This document shows positions 34,874 through 40,726 of a stretch of DNA of 40,726 nucleotides, one piece after another (position 1 is the stretch's first letter; every line of letters begins with the position of its first letter). A program made the translations under genes and the position numbers. The DNA lies in NCBI GenBank assembly GCA_035252015.1, contig DATFDP010000016.1, positions 1-40,726 of the forward strand. The letters are read 5' to 3'. The DNA comes from JAICWP01 sp035252015 (GTDB lineage Bacteria; Acidobacteriota; Terriglobia; Terriglobales; Acidobacteriaceae). A model generated the notes under the pieces. It searched no databases and was not told where the DNA came from. It saw only the letters and a program-made list of their open reading frames with translations.

Positions 34874-35566
34874 CTACTTTCGGGAGGATTTTATAGGGTT
34901 AATTCTGGCCAGTTCTTCCGGAACGGTGCGGCGTGCCCCCAGCGCGCTGCGATAGGTACCCAGGATCGCGGCCGCCTGCTGGAATAGTGGCTCGTAGGCG
35001 CTTTGGTCTACCTTGGGCGCATCCGGCCCGCCGGCGCAGCGCGCCAGCACCACCGAAGGCTTGCCAAACCGCTCCAGGCGGATATGGTCGGGCGGAGTGC
35101 CGGCAGCCAGGGTAGCGGCGGGGCTGGTAACCGCGGACACCGTTTCACTGAGTGAGACCTGCAGCAAGTCCTTGGGATCGCGCACCGCAAACACCAAAGT
35201 CTCCACCATGTGTTCCCTGTCCACGCTGAAGGAGTAGAGCGCGTTGAGGAAGGGCGAAGCCGCGGAAAGTTCGCGGCGAATACGTACCCAGTCCGAGATT
35301 GGGCCGGCAGCGGAAGTGGCACCGCGCCGGCCGGTGAAAGCTGCCGCCGCATCCTGGGTGAGAGTGGTGCGGCCGCGCGCCACTTCAAAATCGCTCCCCC
35401 AGCGAGGCTTGCCGGGAACGCGGGCCAGGGCGTCACTTATCTCTTTTTGCTCCGCTGCCCCGGGCGTACAGACGTTGAGCACGTTCACTCGCACCGGCGG
35501 GCCTTTTTCCTGGCCTTGTGCCACTCCGACAAGAACCAGGATCACCACAGAGACAGAGAGACACAA
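34874..35566 (-). CDS. Secreted protein of unknown function
   Basis: About 230 residues if started at the TTG at 35566; GTG codons at 35548 and 35545 are alternatives, and the frame stays open upstream into a repeat. The signal peptide would be LCLSVSVVILVLVGVAQGQ, followed by EKGPPVRVNVLNVCTPGAAE and a mixed alpha/beta domain with RWGSDFEVARGRTTL, SVDREHMVETLVFAVRDPKD and FGKPSVVLARCAGGPDAPKV, the last two spaced Cys being possible disulfide partners. No known family recognised. The signal-peptide codons lie inside a repeat-like CT-rich sequence. It diverges from the aminopeptidase gene. Confidence 0.7.
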   Translation of the reverse strand: MCLSVSVVILVLVGVAQGQEKGPPVRVNVLNVCTPGAAEQKEISDALARVPGKPRWGSDFEVARGRTTLTQDAAAAFTGRRGATSAAGPISDWVRIRRELSAASPFLNALYSFSVDREHMVETLVFAVRDPKDLLQVSLSETVSAVTSPAATLAAGTPPDHIRLERFGKPSVVLARCAGGPDAPKVDQSAYEPLFQQAAAILGTYRSALGARRTVPEELARINPIKSSRK

Positions 35567-35580
35567 CGGAAATCGAAACC

Positions 35581-35722
35581 AGGAGTCAATCAGGAGTCGG
35601 GAGTCGGCACGTTGGGAAATGATAGAAACAGGATTCTTGCTATGAAAATAGGAGACTGCTGGAAATGGACACTCACTATGGCCAACAGGTGGCTGACTCC
35701 TGACTCCTGGCTCCTGACTCCC
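35581..35722. repeat. GGAGTCA-ended intergenic element, copy 3
   Basis: Left end AGGAGTCAATCAGGAGTCGG; right end TGACTCCTGACTCCTGGCTC followed by CTGACTCCC. CT-rich sequences TCTCTCTGTCTCTGTGGTG (minus, 35543-35561) and CTCCGTGCCTCTGGCTCTCT (plus, 35730-35750) flank it. Confidence 0.6.
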
Positions 35723-35881
35723 CAATGGTTTCTCCGTGCCTCTGGCTCTCTGTGCTGAATTACTTGTGTTTGATTTTAAGGCGATCCTTCCCTTGGGCCA
35801 AGAACCGCCGAGATTCCCCCGCCTGCTCTGATTGTTGTAAGCTGCTGGGCTCGCCAGAATTATCCTTGCGAGGTATAAGGC

Positions 35882-37828
35882 ATGCATCGGGCCCGCCGGT
35901 GGGTGTTACTCGCTATCGTGATCGCCTGCGCTGCCGCGGCCCTGGCCGCCCAGCGGATGCCTTCGGCCACGCTTTCCGACAAGCCGCTCTCGCAGCGCTG
36001 GCTGGACTACAACATTGACGCCCGGGTGAACCCTCAAAAGCACACCGTTGATGCTACTGAAGTGCTTACCTGGCACAACTTCACCGGTAAGCCTCAAGAC
36101 ACATTTCCTTTCCACCTTTACCTGAATGCCTTCCAGCCGAAGTCTACATTCATCCGTGAAACCCACCTGTACAATCCGGATTTTGAATGGAAGCAGAAAA
36201 ACTACGGCGCTGCGGAAGTGAAGTCGCTGGAAGCGGTGGGCGTGGGCGATCTGACCTCACAAATGCGGTTTATTTCGCCTGACGACGGCAATCCCGACGA
36301 CCGTACCGTCTTCCAGGTGAAGCTGCCCAAGCCGGTGCCGGCCGGGGCTGTGGTGCAGTTCAAAATCGCTTTTCACGATGAACTGCCGGAGGTTTTGGCC
36401 CGCACCGGCTACAAGCGCGATTTCATCATGGGTGCCCAGTGGTTCCCCAAAATAGGCATGTGGTGGCAGGGCGCCTGGAACTGTCACCAGTTCCATCGCG
36501 ATACCGAATTTTTTGCCGAATTCGGCACCTTCGAGGTCAGGCTCACCCTGCCCCAGAACGAAGTCGTTGGCGCAAGCGGGGTGGAAGTCTCCAGCGTGAA
36601 TAACCCCGACCGGACCAAGACTGTGAGTTTTTACGGGGAAGATATCCACGACTTTGCCTGGACCGCCGAACCCCAATACCAGGTGGTCACCGGCAGCTTT
36701 CAGGGCAGCATGGGGCCGGTGAACATACGAATGTTGGTGCAGCCCGGGCACATGAGCAGCGCGCCCCGCTACCTGCAAGCGCTAGAAGGCACGCTGGACC
36801 GTTTCGATAAATGGTATGGGCCTTACCCCTACAAGCAGATCACGCTGGTGGACCCACCGCACGGCGCCCTGCAGGCCGGCGGCATGGAGTACCCCACGCT
36901 GTTCACAGCGGACACCACCTGGTGGGCGCCCAACGGTCTGCGCTTTCCTGAAGATGTTACGGAACACGAATTCGGCCACCAATACTGGTACGGCATGGTG
37001 GCCACCAACGAATTCGAAAATGCTTGGCTGGATGAGGGCATCAACAGCTACACCGAAGTCAAAATCATGGACTCGCTGTACGGAAACGATACTTCCATCC
37101 TGAATATGCTCGGCGCACACATGGGCGCAAAGGATTACGAGCGCCTGATGTATTCTTCCGTGGCCGACAAGGACCCCATGTCACGCTTTGCCTGGCAATA
37201 CATGAATGGCAGCTCTTATGGCGGCATTACCTATGGAAAAACTGCGACCGTCCTGCTGACGCTGGAGAAAGTGATTGGGGAGCAGACCATGCAGCGGGCG
37301 CTGCACACCTACTTCATGCGTTATCGCTTCACCCATCCCACGCAGGAAGATTTCCTGAAAACTGTAGAGGAGGTTTCGGGAAGAGATTTGCGCTGGTACT
37401 ACGACCAGGCCGTGTATGGCAGCCAGGTGATGGACTACGAAATTCTGGGCGTGCACTCCGGCCGCGAAGACTGGTACCAGAAGAATCCACAGAAGGACAA
37501 AAAGCGCGGAACGCTGTACCACAGCACCGTGCTGGTACACCGCAAGGGCGACTTCATCTGCCCCGTGGACGTTCTGGTCAAGTTCGATAACGGCGAAACC
37601 GTAACCGAGCACTGGGACGGTCGCGACCGCTGGGTGCGCTACCAGTATGATAAGAAGGCGCGCATTGTCTCTGCCGACATTGATCCGGAGCACCAGGCCT
37701 GGCTGGATAAAGATTTTTTCAACAACAGCAGAACCCGCAAGGCGGTTCAGGCGCCGCACCACAAGCTGGCAATGTATTGGACAGTTATTTCGCAGTGGTG
37801 CGCGCAGTTGCTGGCCTGGCTGGTGTGA
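35882..37828 (+). CDS. Secreted M1-family (gluzincin) aminopeptidase-like metalloprotease
   Basis: 648 residues with signal peptide MHRARRWVLLAIVIACAAAALAA. N-terminal beta domain (40-260) as in M1 enzymes, then the catalytic domain with zinc motif His362-Glu-Phe-Gly-His366 and Glu385 (HEXXH-X18-E), and the substrate-loop GGMEYP in the place of GAMEN. The catalytic Tyr is probably in YGGITYGKTA. It would cleave N-terminal residues from peptides in the periplasm. The long ERAP-type C-terminal domain is absent, as in many bacterial secreted M1 proteins. A repeat-rich spacer lies upstream. Confidence 0.9.
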   Translation: MHRARRWVLLAIVIACAAAALAAQRMPSATLSDKPLSQRWLDYNIDARVNPQKHTVDATEVLTWHNFTGKPQDTFPFHLYLNAFQPKSTFIRETHLYNPDFEWKQKNYGAAEVKSLEAVGVGDLTSQMRFISPDDGNPDDRTVFQVKLPKPVPAGAVVQFKIAFHDELPEVLARTGYKRDFIMGAQWFPKIGMWWQGAWNCHQFHRDTEFFAEFGTFEVRLTLPQNEVVGASGVEVSSVNNPDRTKTVSFYGEDIHDFAWTAEPQYQVVTGSFQGSMGPVNIRMLVQPGHMSSAPRYLQALEGTLDRFDKWYGPYPYKQITLVDPPHGALQAGGMEYPTLFTADTTWWAPNGLRFPEDVTEHEFGHQYWYGMVATNEFENAWLDEGINSYTEVKIMDSLYGNDTSILNMLGAHMGAKDYERLMYSSVADKDPMSRFAWQYMNGSSYGGITYGKTATVLLTLEKVIGEQTMQRALHTYFMRYRFTHPTQEDFLKTVEEVSGRDLRWYYDQAVYGSQVMDYEILGVHSGREDWYQKNPQKDKKRGTLYHSTVLVHRKGDFICPVDVLVKFDNGETVTEHWDGRDRWVRYQYDKKARIVSADIDPEHQAWLDKDFFNNSRTRKAVQAPHHKLAMYWTVISQWCAQLLAWLV

Positions 37829-38171
37829 ATCAGTTCTCAGTACCCAGTACCTGTACCCAGTTCGGAGCAGTTCGGTAGAGACGTTGCAGTCAAAGTCCAA
37901 CGGGAGAGACGAGACGCAACAAGCTACGTTTCTACCGGTCTTAGGCAGAAGTAACAAGTTTTATGGCGCAAGCACGAAGATTCTGAAGTTGGTCGAGCGG
38001 TCAAAGGGAGCAAGTCTTGTTAGCTACAGATGCACCCAGCCCGAAGGGCGAGACAGAATTTAGCCTAGGGCGTAAGACCTGGGTAGAGTTTGCAAATTAA
38101 TTTCGAGCCCCTTCAGGGGCGGCACAGCTGGCTAGCCATTAAGCTGGTCAGCTGATTTAAAGTGTTTCACA
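37829..38171. repeat. Intergenic region with inverted repeat and a REP copy
   Basis: No gene supported. 37874-37936 holds an inverted repeat (GGTAGAGACGT against ACGTTTCTACC, plus matching TTGC/GCAA). 38036-38126 holds a diverged REP block: GCCCGAAGGGC, CTAGGGC-GTAA-GACCTGG, AATTAATT and GCCCC-TTCA-GGGGC, colinear with 26738-26823. Confidence 0.65.
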
Positions 38172-39101
38172 ATGGAAAAAAGCTTCCTGTCTGACGGATT
38201 CAGCCGCCTGTGGCGCCACCAGCGCATCCTCTGGTGGCTGTTCGTCATCAACCTGGTGCTTGGCCATCTCTCCGTGTTCGGCATGGTTGCACGCTGGTCG
38301 GGTATGCTCGACCACAGCCTGGCCGCCGATCAGCTCTACCACGGCTTCAACCTGGGACGTTACATCGAACTGGGCATGCAGCCGGGAATCGGCTTTGGCA
38401 GCGCGGCGCCGAGCATCAGCGCGTTTGCCATCATCTTCTTCGTTTTCATGCTGTTCGTCACCGGCGGAATCCTTGAAGCGTACCGCTCCCCATACAAGAT
38501 TTCCGCCGCCGATTTCTTCCAGGCCAGCGGCGCCTGGTTCTGGCGATTTGTGCGCCTGCTGATCATGTTTGTGATCGTGCTCATCCCGGTGGCTATTGCG
38601 GCCAACGCCATCAAGAACTGGTCGGGCGATCTCTCCACCAATGCGGCGCCGGAGAAGCTGGGCTTCTGGGTAGATGTAATCGGCGCGGTAGTCATCTGGT
38701 TTGTCGCCATGTGCCTGCGGCTGTGGTTCGACGTGGCCCAGGTACACGCAGTAGCAATTGGGGAGCGTGCCATGCACCGGGCGCTGAAGCGCGCATTCGG
38801 CATGACCTTTGGAAACTTCGGCGCCGTGTTCCCGCTCTATCTCGTACCCAGCCTGGTAGCTCTTATTGGAATGGGAGTTATTCTGTGGATCTGGACCACG
38901 GCCCCATCCGCCGCGACCGGCCTCTCCTTTGTGCTGCTGGAAATCTGGATGCTGCTCTGGCTGGGCACGCGGCTGTGGCAGCGTGCCGGAGAAACAGCCT
39001 GGTACCAGCGCACACAAATCCCGGCGGCGATTGAACCCGTTACCCCGGTGATGGCGGCCACGCCCGGGGAACCCGCGCCAGGATTGGCCGAAAGCCAGTA
39101 G
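38172..39101 (+). CDS. Polytopic membrane protein of unknown function
   Basis: 309 residues. About six hydrophobic segments: near 22-42, 80-102 (ISAFAIIFFVFMLFVTGGIL), 130-150 (LLIMFVIVLIPVAIAANAI), 175-195, 225-247 and 255-275. Charged loops and a Pro/Ala-rich tail. The layout recalls small YihY/DUF4013-type inner-membrane proteins, but no family is certain. It overlaps nothing and has no clear ribosome-binding site. It converges with the glutamate-synthase-like gene across a long inverted repeat. Confidence 0.75.
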   Translation: MEKSFLSDGFSRLWRHQRILWWLFVINLVLGHLSVFGMVARWSGMLDHSLAADQLYHGFNLGRYIELGMQPGIGFGSAAPSISAFAIIFFVFMLFVTGGILEAYRSPYKISAADFFQASGAWFWRFVRLLIMFVIVLIPVAIAANAIKNWSGDLSTNAAPEKLGFWVDVIGAVVIWFVAMCLRLWFDVAQVHAVAIGERAMHRALKRAFGMTFGNFGAVFPLYLVPSLVALIGMGVILWIWTTAPSAATGLSFVLLEIWMLLWLGTRLWQRAGETAWYQRTQIPAAIEPVTPVMAATPGEPAPGLAESQ

Positions 39102-39118
39102 CCAAGCGGACGAAAATC

Positions 39119-39196
39119 AAAACCGCCGGGAACGCGCAGACGCAAAGGAAGACATTCGAAAATTTCCTTTGTGTACTCGGCGTCCTCTGCGGTTTT
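39119..39196. terminator. Long inverted repeat between convergent genes
   Basis: Arms of about 32 bases (AAAACCGCCGGGAACGCG...AAAGGAA against TTCCTTTG...CGGTTTT) pair with a few mismatches, and T-rich ends occur on both strands (GGTTTTGGTTGTTG plus; GGTTTTGATTTTC minus). It is placed to act as a bidirectional terminator and has the look of a mobile repeat. Confidence 0.5.
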
Positions 39197-39216
39197 GGTT
39201 GTTGTCAGCTATCCTG

Positions 39217-40726
39217 TTAGCCTGCCAGAATCGCCTCCGCCTCCTCCCGGTCCACATCGCTGACCATCGGCACGCCACTTATGAAGCTAGCCTCGGGCGT
39301 GAGCGCGGCGATGTCGCTGCGGTCAATGTATTTCACCGCAAACTTGCGCGCCCCCGCCATCAGTTGCCGTAGCCCCTGCGCTAGCCGCTGATAGTAAGTG
39401 TAGAAGCCGATGGCGCCCACCGGCAGCTTGTTGAAGCGGTCGCCAAATTTCTGCCGCAACTCGGGCGCTGTGACGAAAACTTCGTCCACCGTGGTGCCGA
39501 AGCGCTCGATGTAAATGGGCAGGCTCTGCTGTTCCATGGACTTGCCGATGGTCTTGGCCACCATAGCGGCAGCCAGCGGCGCGCGCGCCATGGCGATCAA
39601 TTGGACATAGGGCGCGCCCAGAGCGAAGCCCTTGAAAATCTGGTCCTCCATGGTGAAGCCGCCGGCCACGGCCACGCCGGGGATGTACGCGCCTTTCTTC
39701 TCCAGTTGCTGCAGGTACTGGCGCAACAGCGAGTGCAACTCGATTCCGGGCACGCCCCACTCGTTCATCATGCGCCACGGGCTCATGCCGGTGCCGCCTC
39801 CGGCCGCGTCCACGGTGAGCAGATCGAGTTCGGCGAGCGAAGCGAACTTCACCGCTCGCGCCAGGTCGGCAGGACGGTAAGCGCCGGTCTTCAAGAAAAT
39901 GTGCTTCGCGCCTACCTTACGCAGTTGCTCAACGCGCGCCAGGAATGATTCTTTGCTCACCATGCCCACGCGCGAGTGCCGCTCAAATTCATGGAAGCTG
40001 CCGCGCTTGAAAGCCTCGATCACCACATGGTTCGACGGATTGGGCAACACCACGTAGCCGCGCTTCTGCAGTTCCTGCGCTTTGGCCAGGTCGCGAATTT
40101 TCACTTCGCCGCCGATGTCCTTGGCGCCCTGTCCCCACTTGAGCTCGACTGTCTCCACCCCCAGCTTGGCGATGGCATATTCCTGCACGCCCAGCATGGT
40201 GTCTTCCACGTTGCCCTGCACGGCTACATCGCCATATCCATCCTGCTGCCAGTCGCGGAAGCACTTCACGCGCCACTCCAAGTCGGTGCTGGAGATAACC
40301 TTTCCATTCTCAAAACGTGACTCCATATCCATGCCGACCACGTTTTCGCCGATGGCAATCACCGTGCCGGTAATGGCTGCGCCCGCCGCCAGCCCCGGCC
40401 AGTTGTTCTTGGCCACGTTGGTGGAGCCCATAGCGCCCAGCGTAAAGGGCAGTTTGTAGCGGATGCCCGGCGCTTTGCCGATGCTGACTTCCAGGTCCAC
40501 GTTCGGGAACAGGGCGCGGTTAGAGTCCGCTTCCATGCCCCATGCGCCCGTAGCGCGGCCGAGAATGGTGAAGTGCGACAGATCAACCGGGTAGTCCTTC
40601 TGCGAGGCGGTGGTGATGATGCCGAACGGCTGCGGGTAGATCATCTCGGCGCCGCGGTAGGCGGACTTGCCGATCTCGCACATGCCGATGCACCCGTCCA
40701 CACAGGTAGTGCACATGCCGCTGAAC
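39217..40726 (-). CDS. FMN-binding glutamate synthase-family protein (5' partial)
   Basis: At least 499 residues to the ATG at 40716, but the frame continues to the window edge (F-S-G before the Met), so the gene is probably longer. N-terminal Cys cluster Cys2-x2-Cys5-x3-Cys9-x3-Cys13 (TCVDGCIGMCEIGKSAYRG), likely an iron-sulfur site. Then a TIM-barrel with glutamate-synthase features: KWGQGAKDIGGEVK, LKTGAYRPADLARAVKFAS, DAAGGGTGMSPWRM and GVAVAGGFTMEDQIFKGFALGA (FMN loop). This is the archaeal-type/stand-alone GltB-like family, whose reaction is not certain; many lack the glutaminase domain. No gltD is in the window. Confidence 0.88.
   Translation of the reverse strand, partial: FSGMCTTCVDGCIGMCEIGKSAYRGAEMIYPQPFGIITTASQKDYPVDLSHFTILGRATGAWGMEADSNRALFPNVDLEVSIGKAPGIRYKLPFTLGAMGSTNVAKNNWPGLAAGAAITGTVIAIGENVVGMDMESRFENGKVISSTDLEWRVKCFRDWQQDGYGDVAVQGNVEDTMLGVQEYAIAKLGVETVELKWGQGAKDIGGEVKIRDLAKAQELQKRGYVVLPNPSNHVVIEAFKRGSFHEFERHSRVGMVSKESFLARVEQLRKVGAKHIFLKTGAYRPADLARAVKFASLAELDLLTVDAAGGGTGMSPWRMMNEWGVPGIELHSLLRQYLQQLEKKGAYIPGVAVAGGFTMEDQIFKGFALGAPYVQLIAMARAPLAAAMVAKTIGKSMEQQSLPIYIERFGTTVDEVFVTAPELRQKFGDRFNKLPVGAIGFYTYYQRLAQGLRQLMAGARKFAVKYIDRSDIAALTPEASFISGVPMVSDVDREEAEAILAG

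Noticed and set aside
35566..35887. N-terminal extension of the 34874 gene to an ATG at 35887
   Set aside because: The extension translates the GGAGTCA repeat element (SQEPGVRSQ) and would place the signal peptide 100 residues inside the protein.

Overview
This window looks like a chromosomal segment of an acidobacterium (Koribacter/Terriglobales-like). That placement rests on protein style: a short omega subunit directly upstream of rho, an Oar/TonB-like barrel with an N-terminal carboxypeptidase-regulatory domain, many secreted orphan proteins, a tiny VIEF-type peptide, and numerous dispersed intergenic repeats. GC is fairly high. It is an inference without database search. No tRNA, rRNA, prophage or CRISPR array was seen.

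Layout. 1-4800: a mostly minus-strand information block with yifB, rpoZ and rho (rho followed by an intrinsic terminator), then a STAS-domain gene coupled to an AAC(6')-like acetyltransferase. 4800-9600: a 41-residue small protein, a secreted helical-repeat protein, an acetyl-CoA C-acetyltransferase, and a compact stand-alone unit (promoter, structured leader, 13-codon lysine-rich ORF, strong terminator) at 9012-9197. 9600-14300: uvrA, a CPFCG small protein, a 60-residue membrane protein with its own terminator, and a secreted beta-barrel-like protein. 14300-21500: minus-strand genes for a large secreted Ig-like protein, a haloarchaeal-type glucose dehydrogenase, Mn-type superoxide dismutase and a TonB-like outer-membrane protein. 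21500-25200: plus-strand genes for a secreted amidohydrolase, a small periplasmic binding-like protein, a PilZ protein and a K+ channel-like protein. 25400-30100: kdsD with a palindromic in-frame insertion, a REP-associated (IS200-like) transposase bracketed by REP hairpins, proS and a small membrane-anchored protein. 30200-40726: trxB, a large hybrid histidine kinase, a secreted protein whose signal peptide overlaps repeat sequence, a secreted M1-type aminopeptidase, a polytopic membrane protein and an FMN glutamate-synthase-like protein running to the window edge.

Most protein genes belong to known housekeeping families. The most unusual material is non-canonical: the micropeptide/structured-RNA unit at 9012-9197, the palindromic element inside kdsD, the REP-transposase pair with dispersed REP copies, and at least three further families of intergenic repeats, one of which appears to supply a signal peptide.
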